Below are positions 1-9,078 of a stretch of DNA of 64,000 bases, one piece after another (position 1 is the first letter of the stretch; each line of letters begins with the position of its first letter). The notes under the pieces are model-generated. The model saw only the letters and a program-made list of their open reading frames with translations, was not told the DNA's origin and did not search any database. Origin of the DNA: an uncultured Alistipes sp. (GTDB taxonomy: Bacteria; Bacteroidota; Bacteroidia; Bacteroidales; Rikenellaceae); NCBI GenBank assembly GCA_904502285.1, contig CAJGEC010000009.1:1-64000 (forward strand), read 5' to 3'. The position numbers and the translations under genes were made by a program.

Positions 1-301
1 CACTCAGCACTATCGCCTAACGTCATTAGTGAAATTATGGTATTTAGGTATTTTTAGGAATGCGCTCAGAAAACTATTCGCGCAAGCCTATCCCTAAATT
101 CACTAATTTCCCTATATTCCTTACTGCATAGCAAGCGTCGCGCAAGTGTTGCTCTCTTCCGTGCCACCGTACTTTTCGCTGTCTTGTCACTTGTCACATT
201 GTCACAGGGGGTGGGGGTGTGACACGATGTGACAAGTGTGGCAAGGTACCGCATTGCTACCGCAAAGTCCACTTCATCTTTGGAAGATTGAAAATTTTTT
301 G
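1..301. other. Intergenic region with a TGTCAC/GTGACA inverted repeat
   Basis: No convincing gene was found. A reverse-strand frame through this stretch has no promoter, overlaps the OPT promoter and has no family character. Direct TTGTCAC units lie near 184-197, and two arms (190-206 and 218-236) are inverted repeats except for a two-base insertion, around a G-rich loop. A weaker pair, ATTAGTGAA near 25-33 and TTCACTAAT near 98-106, is also visible. The stretch may be the tail of an upstream transcript or a regulatory site. Confidence 0.5.
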
Positions 302-309
302 TATCTTTG
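279..309 (+). promoter_or_regulatory. Bacteroidota-type promoter of the OPT transporter gene
   Basis: TATCTTTG at 302-309 fits the TAnnTTTG -7 box and TTTG at 279-282 fits the -33 box, with 19 nt between them. Transcription would start near 315, giving a leader of about 45 nt before the ATG at 360. Confidence 0.75.
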
Positions 310-359
310 TGTGATAATGCGCACACACGCGGGCAAACACATAATAAAACTATAAAACT

Positions 360-2357
360 ATGCAAGAGAATCAACCTAAAACGTCGCTCCCTGAGAACGC
401 CTATCGCGAACTCAATCCTGGTGAGCAGTACAACCCAATTATGGGGGCTAATGAGACACCCGTGGAGGTGACTCCATACTCCGTTTCTGTGGGTATCATT
501 ATGGCCGTACTCTTCTCGGCCGCTGCGGCATACCTCGGCCTCAAGGTGGGTCAGGTCTTCGAGGCCGCTATCCCTATCGCCATCATCGCCGTAGGTCTTG
601 GCCAGATGCGTGGCAAGAAGAATATGTTGGGCCAGAACGTAATCATCCAGTCTATCGGTGCTTCGTCTGGCGTTATCGTGGCGGGTGCTATCTTCACCCT
701 CCCTGCGCTCTACATCTTGGGCCTTGATGCGCAGTTCTACCAGGTATTCCTCTCATCGTTGTTGGGTGGTATCCTCGGTATCGTGTTGCTTGTCCCCTTC
801 CGCAAATACTTCGTCAAGGAGATGCACGGCAAGTACCCATTCCCTGAGGCTACGGCGACCACCGAGGTCCTCGTATCGGGCGAGAAGGGTGGCTCACAGG
901 CTAAGATATTGGTTGCTGCGGGTCTCATTGGTGGTCTCTACGACTTCATCGTCTCTACCTTCGGTGCGTGGGTGTCATCGCTCTCGACGCAGATGTGGGG
1001 TTGGGGTAAGGCCTTGGCCGCTAACTTCAAACTAACCTTTGGTCTCAATACCTCGGCTGCGGTGCTCGGCTTGGGATATATCATCGGTCTGAAGTACGCC
1101 TTGATTATCTGCGCTGGCTCGGCCCTCGTATGGTTCTTCATCGTGCCTTTGGTGGGCTCGTTCGAGAGTGCTGTGAACGCTGAGGCTATGGTGTCGCTCT
1201 TGGGCATCACCAACGAGAGCATCTTGGCTAACCCATCGCTCATCTTCACCCCCGAAAACCTCTACACCTACATCGGCCGTCCTATCGGTATCGGTGGTAT
1301 CGCTATGGCGGGCCTTATCGGCATCATTCGCCAGGCTGGCATCATCAAGAGCGCCTTGGTGTTGGCTAAGAATGAGTTTGGTGGTAAGAAGGTGGCTACG
1401 GATGAGCCTCGTACTCAGAAGGATATCACTATGAAGCGAATCCTCACAATTCTCATCGCTACCTTGGCTGCTACGCTCTTCTTCTTCCAGTTCGGCGTGT
1501 TGGGCAACTGGATGCAGACCATCGTGGCACTGCTCATCGTCTTTGTCATCGCCTTCCTCTTTACCACCGTGGCAGCGAATGCTATCGCCATTGTGGGCTC
1601 TAACCCTGTGTCGGGTATGACCCTTATGACGCTCATCCTCTCGTCGTTGGTATTGGTGAGCGTAGGCCTTGAGGGAGAGTCGGGAATGATTGCGGCGTTG
1701 GTTATCGGTGGTGTGGTTTGTACCGCCCTCTCTATGGCTGGTGGCTTCATCACCGACCTCAAGATTGGCTACTGGCTCGGCACAACACCTAAGAAGCAGC
1801 AGACTTGGAAGTTCGTCGGCACCTTCGTCTCAGCGGCTACCGTTGCTGGTGTGATGATCATTATGAACGACACCTACGGCTTCGTGGGTGAGAATGCCCT
1901 CGTAGCGCCTCAGGCAAATGCTATGGCGGCTGTCATCCAGCCCCTTATGATGGGTGGTGTGACCCCTTGGTTGCTCTACGGCATCGGTGCTGGCCTCATC
2001 CTTGTATTGACCCTCATCGGTGTTCCTGCCTTGCCTTTCGCCTTGGGTATGTTTATCCCTATGAACCTCAATGCCCCATTGGTAGTGGGTGGTTTGGTCT
2101 CTTGGGCTGTGAACCGCCACAAGAACGAGGAGCAGGCTAAGGCTAATAACAACCGCGGTACGCTCATCGCTTCGGGCTTCATCGCTGGTGGTGCGTTGAT
2201 GGGTGTTGTGAGCGCTATCTTGGCCTTTGCAGGTTGCGACTGGATGCTCACAGCGTGGGCCGACTCTATGGGTGCTGTCTACCTCGGTATCGCGATGTAT
2301 GTGGCTATCATAGCCTACTTCATCTGGCACTCACGTCGCGCAAAGATTGAGGAGTAG
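360..2357 (+). CDS. OPT-family oligopeptide transporter
   Basis: The protein has 665 residues and is hydrophobic almost throughout, with roughly 15-16 membrane segments. The N-terminal part (NPIMGANETPVEVTPYSVSV, then a long helix ending AAAAYLGLKVGQVFEAAIP) is characteristic of the OPT/YSL family. These are inner-membrane, proton-coupled importers of small peptides or, in some branches, metal chelates. Length agrees with bacterial OPT proteins. The start is the first ATG after the promoter. The next gene, 54 nt downstream, encodes peptidase T, so import of small peptides followed by cytosolic hydrolysis is a reasonable inference; the substrate itself cannot be read from the sequence. Confidence 0.9.
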   Translation: MQENQPKTSLPENAYRELNPGEQYNPIMGANETPVEVTPYSVSVGIIMAVLFSAAAAYLGLKVGQVFEAAIPIAIIAVGLGQMRGKKNMLGQNVIIQSIGASSGVIVAGAIFTLPALYILGLDAQFYQVFLSSLLGGILGIVLLVPFRKYFVKEMHGKYPFPEATATTEVLVSGEKGGSQAKILVAAGLIGGLYDFIVSTFGAWVSSLSTQMWGWGKALAANFKLTFGLNTSAAVLGLGYIIGLKYALIICAGSALVWFFIVPLVGSFESAVNAEAMVSLLGITNESILANPSLIFTPENLYTYIGRPIGIGGIAMAGLIGIIRQAGIIKSALVLAKNEFGGKKVATDEPRTQKDITMKRILTILIATLAATLFFFQFGVLGNWMQTIVALLIVFVIAFLFTTVAANAIAIVGSNPVSGMTLMTLILSSLVLVSVGLEGESGMIAALVIGGVVCTALSMAGGFITDLKIGYWLGTTPKKQQTWKFVGTFVSAATVAGVMIIMNDTYGFVGENALVAPQANAMAAVIQPLMMGGVTPWLLYGIGAGLILVLTLIGVPALPFALGMFIPMNLNAPLVVGGLVSWAVNRHKNEEQAKANNNRGTLIASGFIAGGALMGVVSAILAFAGCDWMLTAWADSMGAVYLGIAMYVAIIAYFIWHSRRAKIEE

Positions 2358-2411
2358 TAGGGCTCCTTATGGCATAAAACTAAGAACTAACAACAAAAAA
2401 CAGATAACACA

Positions 2412-3629
2412 ATGGACTTAAAAGAGAGATTTTTGAAATATGTGTCGTTCGACACTCAGGCAGATGAGTCAAGTACGACGTTCCCCTCTACCGACAAGCA
2501 GTTGGTGCTCTTGCGCCACCTCAAGGAGGAGTTGGAGACCATCGGCCTTAAGGAGGTTACTATGGATGAGTATGGCTACGTTATGGCTACTCTGCCTGCT
2601 ACCCGTGGCTTGGAGAACGCCCCTGTCATCGGCTTCATCTCGCACGTAGATACTGCCCCCGATATGAGTGGTGCTAACGTCAAGCCTCACGTGCTTGAGA
2701 ACTACGACGGCCGCGACATTATGCTTGGCAACGATGTGTGGATGCGTGTCGAGGAGTTCCCAGAGTTGAGCTTCTTCAAGGGTCACACCCTCATCCATAC
2801 CGACGGTACTACACTGCTTGGTGCCGACGACAAGGCTGGTGTTGCTGAGATTGTTACGGCTATGGAGTGGCTCGTAGCACACCCTGAGGTTGCTCACGGC
2901 AAGATACGTGTGGGCTTCACCCCCGACGAGGAGATTGGCCGTGGCGTAGACTACTTCGATGTTAAGAAGTTCGCTGCCGACTTCGCCTACACTATGGATG
3001 GCGGTATGGAGGGTGAGTTGGAGTACGAGAACTTCAACGCTGCAGGCGTGAAGATTACCATCGCTGGCCGTAACGTACACCCAGGAATGGCTAAGAACAA
3101 GATGATTAACGCCATCGACATCGCCACCGAACTCAATGGCTTGCTCCCCGCCTTCGAGCGCCCACAGTATACCGAGCACTACGAGGGCTTCTTCCACTGT
3201 GTAGGCATCAAGGGTAGTGTCGAGGAGGCAGAGATTAGCTACATCATCCGCGACCACGACAGCGACAAGTTCGAGGCTAAGAAGCAACTTATGTGGGACG
3301 TGGTGAACTTCCTCCAGCGCAAGTATGGCGAGAAGGTACTCACACTCAATATGCGCGACCAGTACTACAATATGCGTAAGATGGTCGAGCCACACCCACA
3401 GGTCATCGACAAGGCTAAGCGCGCAATGATTGAGGCTGGTGTCAAGCCTTTGGTTAAGCCTATCCGTGGTGGTACCGACGGTTCGCGCCTCTCGTTTATG
3501 GGCTTGCCTTGCCCTAACCTCTTCACTGGAGGTATGAACTTCCACGGCCGTTATGAGTATGCCTCGCTTACCACTATGCAGAAGGCGATGAATACCATCA
3601 TCAACCTCGCTCGTATCTGGGGCGAGTAG
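2412..3629 (+). CDS. pepT: Peptidase T (tripeptide aminopeptidase, M20B)
   Basis: This cytosolic di-zinc peptidase releases N-terminal residues from tripeptides. At 405 residues it has normal PepT length. The metal-site residues are visible: H78 and D80 in SHVDTAPD, D140 in LGADDKAG, the catalytic/metal glutamates E173-E174 in PDEEIGRG, D196 in TMDGG and H378 in MNFHGRYEY. The conserved IRGGTDGSRL loop (351-360) is present. It lies between the OPT transporter and NAD synthetase on the same strand with short gaps (54 and 27 nt), so co-transcription with the transporter is likely. Confidence 0.95.
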   Translation: MDLKERFLKYVSFDTQADESSTTFPSTDKQLVLLRHLKEELETIGLKEVTMDEYGYVMATLPATRGLENAPVIGFISHVDTAPDMSGANVKPHVLENYDGRDIMLGNDVWMRVEEFPELSFFKGHTLIHTDGTTLLGADDKAGVAEIVTAMEWLVAHPEVAHGKIRVGFTPDEEIGRGVDYFDVKKFAADFAYTMDGGMEGELEYENFNAAGVKITIAGRNVHPGMAKNKMINAIDIATELNGLLPAFERPQYTEHYEGFFHCVGIKGSVEEAEISYIIRDHDSDKFEAKKQLMWDVVNFLQRKYGEKVLTLNMRDQYYNMRKMVEPHPQVIDKAKRAMIEAGVKPLVKPIRGGTDGSRLSFMGLPCPNLFTGGMNFHGRYEYASLTTMQKAMNTIINLARIWGE

Positions 3630-3656
3630 CGCTTCAACCACTAAAACGAGTTTAAG

Positions 3657-5606
3657 ATGAATAACAGATATGGATATGTAAGAGTTGCCGCGGCTGTGCC
3701 ACGTGTGCATATTGCCGATGCGCAACGCAATGCCGAGGGCGCACTCAAGATTATGGAGGATGCCTTCAAGGAGGGTGTCGAGATTGTTGTGATGCCTGAG
3801 CTATCGCTGGTGGGCTACACCTGTGGCGATATGGTGTTGCAGAATAAGTTGCTCAGCGATGCTGAGCGCGCCTTGGCGTGGCTTATGCAGCAGACCGAGG
3901 AGATACCCACTATCGGTATCGTAGGTCTTCCCGTGGTCTTTGCCGACCGCCTCTATAACTGCGCCGCGATCTTTGGTCAGGGCGTACTCTGGGGCATCGT
4001 TCCCAAGTCCTATATCCCCAACTATGGCGAGTTCTCGGAGTTGCGCTGGTGGGTTTCGGGCTACTCGATCAAGGATCGTATGATTCGCTTTGCAGGTCAA
4101 GAAGTGCCCTTCGGTAGCGATCTTATGTTCGACATCCACGGTGTGGAGTTCGGCGTGGAGATCTGCGAGGATATGTGGGTGCCAGTGCCACCCTCATCTA
4201 TGCAGGCGGTGCAGGGTGCTAAGTTGCTCTTCAACCTCTCGGCTTCGCCTGAGTCGGTCTGCAAGCACGACTACCTCATCTCGCTCATCGCCGAGCAGTC
4301 GTCACGCACGATGTCGGCATACGTCTACGCCTCTTCGGGCCACGGCGAGTCGTCGAGCGACTTGGTCTTTGCGGGTAATGCCGTGATTGCGGAGTTGGGT
4401 CGAGTATTGGGTGTTAGCGAGCGCTTCGTGCGCAACGACCGTATGGTCATCGCCGATATCGACGTGGAGTATATCTCCACACGCCGTACCGCACGTAATA
4501 CCTTCTACTACCCCGAAGCTCCTGAGATGCGTGTCGTGGAGATTGAGGTCGATGAGATTCTCTATCAGGGCGATGTGCGTCGCCATATCGAGCCTCTCTA
4601 CTTCGTTCCAGAGGATGAGGCGGCACGCGATATCCACTGCCGCGAGGTCTTCGCTATCCAGAGTGCTGGTTTGGCCCAGCGCCTTGAGCATACGGGGTGC
4701 AAGAATGTCGTTATGGGTATCTCTGGAGGCTTGGACTCTACGTTGGCGCTGTTGGCTGTCTGCGACACCTACGACTTGCTTGGTCTCGATCGCAAGGGCA
4801 TCATCGGTGTCACTATGCCTGGCTTCGGCACGTCGGACCGCACCTACCAGAACGCCCTTGTTATGATGCGTGAGTTGGGCTGTACGCTCAGGGAGATATC
4901 TATTAAGGAGGCCTGCGAACAGCACTTCAAGGATATAGGCCTCAATGCCGAGGAGCGCTCGGTGGCCTACGAGAACTCACAGGCTCGTGAGCGTACCCAA
5001 ATCCTTATGGATGTGGCAAATATGTGTGGCGGTATGGTTGTCGGCACAGGCGATATGAGCGAGTTGGCTTTGGGTTGGGCTACCTACAATGGCGACCAGA
5101 TGTCGATGTACGGCATCAACTCGTCAGTACCTAAGACCTTGGTCCGCTATATGGTCGAGTGGTACGCCAAGAATAGAGCCGAGGGTGCCCTCCAGCGCTC
5201 ACTGCTCGACGTCGTTGATACCCCTGTGAGCCCAGAGTTGTTGCCAACCAACGAGGATGACTCTATCGCACAGAAGACCGAGGACTTGGTAGGCCCTTAC
5301 GACCTCCACGACTTCTTCCTCTACTGCACCCTCCGTCGTCGCTATGCCCCCGCCAAGATCGCTATGTTGGCAGGCTTGGCCTTCGAGGATGTCTACGACA
5401 AGGCCACCATCATCAAGTGGCTTAAGGTCTTCTTCCGTCGCTTCTTCTCTCAGCAGTTCAAGCGCTCGGCAATGCCTGATGGCCCAAAGGTTGGAGCTGT
5501 GGGCCTCTCACCTCGTGGCGACTTGCATATGCCTTCTGATGCTCAGGAGCGTGCTTGGTTGCAGGAGGTGGCAGATATGGAGCAGGAGCTCGACGCACTG
5601 CTTTAG
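3657..5606 (+). CDS. nadE: Glutamine-dependent NAD+ synthetase
   Basis: The enzyme amidates nicotinate adenine dinucleotide to NAD+, using ammonia released from glutamine. It is a 649-residue two-domain protein. The N-terminal nitrilase-type glutaminase (about 1-290) carries the catalytic triad E48 (MPELSLVGY), K117 (VPKSYIPNY) and C170 (GVEICEDMW). The C-terminal synthetase domain has the ATP pyrophosphatase loop SGGLDST at 356-362 and the later GTGDMSELALGW segment. Having the glutaminase domain means no separate ammonia source is needed. The gene follows pepT by 27 nt. Confidence 0.95.
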   Translation: MNNRYGYVRVAAAVPRVHIADAQRNAEGALKIMEDAFKEGVEIVVMPELSLVGYTCGDMVLQNKLLSDAERALAWLMQQTEEIPTIGIVGLPVVFADRLYNCAAIFGQGVLWGIVPKSYIPNYGEFSELRWWVSGYSIKDRMIRFAGQEVPFGSDLMFDIHGVEFGVEICEDMWVPVPPSSMQAVQGAKLLFNLSASPESVCKHDYLISLIAEQSSRTMSAYVYASSGHGESSSDLVFAGNAVIAELGRVLGVSERFVRNDRMVIADIDVEYISTRRTARNTFYYPEAPEMRVVEIEVDEILYQGDVRRHIEPLYFVPEDEAARDIHCREVFAIQSAGLAQRLEHTGCKNVVMGISGGLDSTLALLAVCDTYDLLGLDRKGIIGVTMPGFGTSDRTYQNALVMMRELGCTLREISIKEACEQHFKDIGLNAEERSVAYENSQARERTQILMDVANMCGGMVVGTGDMSELALGWATYNGDQMSMYGINSSVPKTLVRYMVEWYAKNRAEGALQRSLLDVVDTPVSPELLPTNEDDSIAQKTEDLVGPYDLHDFFLYCTLRRRYAPAKIAMLAGLAFEDVYDKATIIKWLKVFFRRFFSQQFKRSAMPDGPKVGAVGLSPRGDLHMPSDAQERAWLQEVADMEQELDALL

Positions 5607-5612
5607 CCCATA

Positions 5613-5629
5613 CCTATTATAATAATAGG
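5613..5629 (+). repeat. Perfect short palindrome behind nadE
   Basis: CCTATTAT and ATAATAGG form a perfect 8-bp inverted repeat around one base, 7 nt after the nadE stop. No T-run follows, so it is a weak terminator candidate or an RNA-end stabiliser. Confidence 0.4.
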
Positions 5630-5672
5630 CGTGGCTGAAACGTTAATTATTCAGAACACAAACTAAACGATT

Positions 5673-6269
5673 ATGAAGAAGATACTAATTTTGGCCGTTG
5701 CGCTTGTAGGCTTTAGCACAAGCCTCTCGGCACAGACGCTCACCAACTTCCTTAAGAATGCCGCTACCACCATCATCGACGAGGTCACGGATGGTAAGGC
5801 TACCGAGGCACTTATCGTGGGTGACTGGAACTACTCCGACCCCGCTATCACCCTCAAGAGCGAGGATACGTTGGCTGGTGCGTTGGGTACTCTCGCTACG
5901 CAGACCATCGAGCCTAAGTTGCAGAAGGCCTACGACTTCGTGGGTATCAAGACGGGTAGCTGCAGCTATAGTTTCAAGGCCGATAATACCTTTACTATGG
6001 TTGTCGGAAAGCGCACACTCACAGGTACTTATACCTATACGGCTGAGGACAATAAACTCGTTATGGAGTTCAACACTACGCTCCTCAAACTCGGCACTAT
6101 GACGGGCTACACTTTTATCACTGCCGATGGCCTCGATATCGTTCACGACTGCCAGCGCCTCTTCGACTTCTTGAAGGCACTCGGTACTAAGGTGTCGTTG
6201 CTCAGTGGTGTGTCGAAGGTGGTGGAGAACTACGACGGTATGATGATTGGTTTTTCTTTGAAGAAGTAA
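5673..6269 (+). CDS. Secreted DUF4923-like protein, first copy
   Basis: The protein has 198 residues with a Sec signal peptide (MKKILILAVALVGFSTSLSAQ), probably cut after the SAQ. It lacks a lipobox cysteine, so it is probably periplasmic. The mature part begins with a short helical segment (LTNFLKNAATTIIDEV) and then a lipocalin-like beta pattern with VGDWNYSDPAI near residue 50 and TGTYTY near 118. This resembles the Bacteroidota DUF4923 family, whose function is unknown. The next gene, one base after its stop, encodes a paralogue with the same layout, so the pair is a tandem duplication in one transcript. Confidence 0.7.
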   Translation: MKKILILAVALVGFSTSLSAQTLTNFLKNAATTIIDEVTDGKATEALIVGDWNYSDPAITLKSEDTLAGALGTLATQTIEPKLQKAYDFVGIKTGSCSYSFKADNTFTMVVGKRTLTGTYTYTAEDNKLVMEFNTTLLKLGTMTGYTFITADGLDIVHDCQRLFDFLKALGTKVSLLSGVSKVVENYDGMMIGFSLKK

Positions 6270-6270
6270 T

Positions 6271-6915
6271 ATGTTGAGTATTAAGAGATTGGCTATTGTT
6301 GCGGTGGTTGTGGGGTTGTTCACTTTTGCCCCACAGCGTGCCGTGGCACAGATCGACTTGGGTCGCGCCCTCGGACAACTCTTTGGTGCGGTGGTGCAGC
6401 AGCAACCCCAGGCCGAGAAGAGTCCCTACGACCTCTTGAAGGAGGGTGCTCCGCAGAGGAGTAAGGTCTTGGGTACGTGGCAGTATAAGTCGGCAAAGAT
6501 AGAGTACTTGGGCGATAACCCTTTAGCTACGGTGGCTATCCAGCAACTCGAAACCTTGGGCGTTGCCGAACTCCAGAAACTCGGCATCATCGAGGGTTGT
6601 TGCTCCCTCACGCTACGTCGTAATGGCTTGGCTGTCGTTGCTACGCGCGACCAAATCAAGGATGTCTACTACGCCTACGACGAGACCTCGGCAAAGGTGA
6701 CGGGTACCTTCGACTACCTCGGCACGGAGTACTCTGCCCGTGGCTACCTCAAGTTGCCCAACGGCCGCTTGGTGGTGATGATCGATGCCTCAGATGTGCT
6801 GAATACCCTCGCTGCGACCTCGGACTTAGCCACCGACGACACCTTCCTTATGGTCAAGGGTGTTGTCGAGGGGCTTGGAGGAGGGGTCTTCCTCTCAGTC
6901 CTTTTCGAGCGATAG
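6271..6915 (+). CDS. Secreted DUF4923-like protein, second copy
   Basis: The protein has 214 residues and a signal peptide ending near AVAQ (residue 26). It repeats the plan of the preceding gene: a short helical start, then LGTWQYKSAKIEYLGDNPLA, a central SLTLRRNG strand and a VTGTFDY strand. Sequence identity to the first copy is low by eye, so the duplication looks old. It starts one base after the upstream stop and is followed by a strong terminator, so it closes this transcript. Function is unknown; an envelope location is the only inference made. Confidence 0.7.
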   Translation: MLSIKRLAIVAVVVGLFTFAPQRAVAQIDLGRALGQLFGAVVQQQPQAEKSPYDLLKEGAPQRSKVLGTWQYKSAKIEYLGDNPLATVAIQQLETLGVAELQKLGIIEGCCSLTLRRNGLAVVATRDQIKDVYYAYDETSAKVTGTFDYLGTEYSARGYLKLPNGRLVVMIDASDVLNTLAATSDLATDDTFLMVKGVVEGLGGGVFLSVLFER

Positions 6916-6938
6916 GGCCATATCTCACTCGCGAATAT

Positions 6939-6981
6939 GGGGTGATACCTACTTTTTGGGGGTATCGCTCCATTTTTTTTT
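6939..6981 (+). terminator. Rho-independent terminator
   Basis: GGGGTGATACC (6939-6949) pairs with GGTATCGCTCC (6961-6971) with two G-T wobbles, and a run of nine T follows. It ends the transcript of the tandem secreted paralogues. Confidence 0.85.
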
Positions 6982-7006
6982 ACCCTCTCTCGCTAAACTA
7001 TTTTCA

Positions 7007-7043
7007 TTTTGACACAACCTGTCAAAACACCCCCATATCTTTG
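7007..7043 (+). promoter_or_regulatory. Operator-like palindrome and -7 box of the CxxC protein gene
   Basis: TTTTGACA (7007-7014) and TGTCAAAA (7020-7027) are a perfect 8-bp inverted repeat around five bases. TATCTTTG (7036-7043) is a perfect -7 box. The palindrome lies where the upstream promoter element should be. Because the start site must be downstream of 7043, the in-frame ATG at 7009 cannot be the start codon. Confidence 0.65.
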
Positions 7044-7083
7044 CACCGTGATTGATAAGGAAACTATTAAAACGACTACGACT

Positions 7084-7290
7084 ATGGGACTAAACTACAA
7101 CATCCATTGCAACGAGTGTGGCTCGCATACCGACTACCACACAACTATCGTTGGCCTTACCTCTTCGGAGCAGTTGCTCAACCAGCATATCGACACCCAG
7201 TGCGCCATTCGCTGTCCTGTGTGCAGGGCTAAGTTGAATACCTCGGAGAGCGACTTTCGCCAGCAGGTGACCATCACCATCGAGGCCTAA
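7084..7290 (+). CDS. Small protein with two CxxC pairs
   Basis: The protein has 68 residues and starts MGLNYNIHCNECGSH. The frame is open further upstream, but the -7 box at 7036-7043 excludes earlier starts. Two cysteine pairs, CNEC near residue 9 and CPVC near residue 46, could bind one zinc ion. The spacer between them is long for a simple zinc ribbon. I do not recognise the family. It is a monocistronic unit between a terminator and the peroxiredoxin promoter. Confidence 0.6.
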   Translation: MGLNYNIHCNECGSHTDYHTTIVGLTSSEQLLNQHIDTQCAIRCPVCRAKLNTSESDFRQQVTITIEA

Positions 7291-7426
7291 GTCATCGGGT
7301 GAAATATCAGAAAACGACCAACTTCGATAGGTAAAACAGATAGGGTAGCGCGGCTGATATAAGAGTTACTTATATTTGTATAGATAAAATGTCTAACTTA
7401 AATTTCCGAAATCCAGAAAAAAAGAG

Positions 7427-7434
7427 TAACTTTG
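7427..7434 (+). promoter_or_regulatory. Candidate -7 box of the peroxiredoxin gene
   Basis: TAACTTTG at 7427-7434 matches TAnnTTTG and lies 43 nt before the ATG at 7477. A second match, TATATTTG at 7371-7378, may be another start. No convincing TTTG lies at the right distance. Confidence 0.5.
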
Positions 7435-7476
7435 GGAGTGATTTGAATGTAGAACAAATTAATAGTGAAAATAGAT

Positions 7477-7944
7477 ATGACAAAGATAGAGGTAGGGGCG
7501 CGAGTCCCAGAGTTTAAGAGTGTTACGCAGGAGGGCGTAGAATTTACACTTGCCGACCTGAAGGGGTCACCCACGGTGCTCTATTTCTACCCCAAGGATA
7601 ATACGTCGGGGTGTACGCTTGAGGCTAAGAGCCTCCGCGATGGTAAGGAGGAGTTGCTCAAGAGGGGCTACAAGATTGTGGGCGTGAGTCCCGACTCGGT
7701 GAAGTCCCACCAGAACTTCTGCTCGAAGCACGACCTTAACTTCACCCTTTTGGCCGATGGCGACCACTCGCTACTTGAGGCTATGGGGGTATGGCAACAG
7801 AAGAAGATGTGCGGAAGGGAGTATATGGGAGTGGTTCGCACCACCTTCCTCCTCGATGCCGAGGCCCGCATCACCCACATCATCTCGAAGGTCGATACCA
7901 AGGATGCTTACGGTCAGATAATCAAGATATTGGATAATAAATAA
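7477..7944 (+). CDS. bcp: Thioredoxin-dependent thiol peroxidase (PrxQ/Bcp)
   Basis: This cytosolic peroxiredoxin reduces hydrogen peroxide and organic peroxides with thioredoxin as electron donor. The 155-residue protein shows the family strand [16 protein letters not shown] with the peroxidatic cysteine C46. Position 51, the usual resolving cysteine of E. coli Bcp, is not a cysteine. C82 (NFCSKHD) lies 36 residues after C46, which fits the PrxQ subgroup whose resolving cysteine is in helix 3. A GTG four codons upstream (7465) is possible, but the ATG at 7477 gives the usual N terminus. recA starts 13 nt after the stop. Confidence 0.92.
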   Translation: MTKIEVGARVPEFKSVTQEGVEFTLADLKGSPTVLYFYPKDNTSGCTLEAKSLRDGKEELLKRGYKIVGVSPDSVKSHQNFCSKHDLNFTLLADGDHSLLEAMGVWQQKKMCGREYMGVVRTTFLLDAEARITHIISKVDTKDAYGQIIKILDNK

Positions 7945-7957
7945 AACGAAATATATT

Positions 7958-8974
7958 ATGGCAGAGAAAGTACAGGTAAATGCTGACAAGCTCAAGGTGT
8001 TGTCGGCAGTGATGGATAAGATTGAGAAGGACTTCGGCAAGGGCTCTATTATGCGTATGTCGAGCGACAGCGTTGCCGACGTGCCGGTGATTCCCACAGG
8101 CTCTATCACCCTCGATATGGCGTTGGGTGTGGGTGGTTACCCCAAGGGCCGTGTGATTGAGATTTTTGGCCCTGAGTCTTCGGGTAAGACCACGTTGGCT
8201 ATCCACGCCATCGCCGAGGCCCAGAAGTCGGGAGGTATCGCTGCCTTCATCGATGCTGAGCACGCCTTCGACCCCTACTACGCTCAGAAGTTGGGTGTCG
8301 ATGTAGATAGCCTCTTGGTCTCTCAGCCCGACAATGGTGAGCAGGCCTTGGAGATTGCCGACTCGTTGATTCGCTCAAGCGCTATCGACATTATCGTCAT
8401 CGACTCCGTAGCGGCCCTTACGCCAAAGGCAGAGATTGAGGGCGATATGGGTGACTCGAAGATGGGTCTCCAGGCCCGCCTTATGTCGCAGGCTTTGCGT
8501 AAACTCACCGCTTCAATCTCTAAGACCAAGACCGTATGTATCTTCATCAACCAGTTGCGCGACAAGATTGGCGTGATATATGGTAATCCTGAGACTACTA
8601 CGGGTGGTAATGCCTTGAAGTTCTACGCCAGCGTACGTATCGACATCCGTCGTGCTTCGGTGATTAAGGATGGCGAGGAGCAGCTCGGTACACGCACCAA
8701 GGTCAAGGTGGTGAAGAATAAGGTAGCACCTCCATTCAAGAAGGCCGAGTTCGACATTATGTTTGGCGAGGGCATCTCTAAACTTGGCGAGATCATCGAC
8801 TTGGGCGTAGACTACGAGATTATCAAGAAGTCGGGCTCGTGGTTCTCGTATGGCGACAGAAAGATTGGTCAGGGCCGTGACTCGGTGAAGGAGGCTCTGA
8901 AGGGTGACCCAGCTCTTATGGAGGAGATAGAGTTGCGTGTCCGTGATGCTATGGCGGAGTCGTCGCTTCGATAG
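7958..8974 (+). CDS. recA: Recombinase RecA
   Basis: RecA forms filaments on single-stranded DNA, drives strand exchange and triggers SOS-type self-cleavage of repressors. The 338-residue sequence is unmistakable: N-terminal helix ([20 protein letters not shown]), Walker [10 protein letters not shown] at 71-79, [15 protein letters not shown] as the Walker B region, and loop L2 with [17 protein letters not shown]. The C-terminal tail is shorter than in enterobacteria and less acidic. It lies 13 nt behind the peroxiredoxin gene, so co-transcription is possible. No LexA-type operator was identified in front of it. Confidence 0.98.
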   Translation: MAEKVQVNADKLKVLSAVMDKIEKDFGKGSIMRMSSDSVADVPVIPTGSITLDMALGVGGYPKGRVIEIFGPESSGKTTLAIHAIAEAQKSGGIAAFIDAEHAFDPYYAQKLGVDVDSLLVSQPDNGEQALEIADSLIRSSAIDIIVIDSVAALTPKAEIEGDMGDSKMGLQARLMSQALRKLTASISKTKTVCIFINQLRDKIGVIYGNPETTTGGNALKFYASVRIDIRRASVIKDGEEQLGTRTKVKVVKNKVAPPFKKAEFDIMFGEGISKLGEIIDLGVDYEIIKKSGSWFSYGDRKIGQGRDSVKEALKGDPALMEEIELRVRDAMAESSLR

Positions 8975-9002
8975 ACTCGTTAGGGATACTAACCAAGGGG
9001 TT

Positions 9003-9027
9003 GAGGGTACTATATGTGAGTACCCTC
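9003..9027 (+). terminator. Hairpin behind recA
   Basis: GAGGGTAC (9003-9010) and GTACCCTC (9020-9027) form a perfect 8-bp stem. Flanking CCAAGG and CCTTTGG may extend it. It lacks a good T-run, so termination may be partial. Confidence 0.55.
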
Positions 9028-9078
9028 CTTTGGCATATAGTTAAGGCTGAATAGATTAAACCAAAAAACGTGTGGGTT

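Noticed and set aside
66..374. 102-codon reverse frame at the left end
   Set aside because: It overlaps the OPT promoter and start codon and covers an inverted repeat; composition is not protein-like.
2469..3725. 418-codon frame antisense to pepT
   Set aside because: It is the mirror of a clear peptidase gene with strong codon bias; the translation has no domain features.
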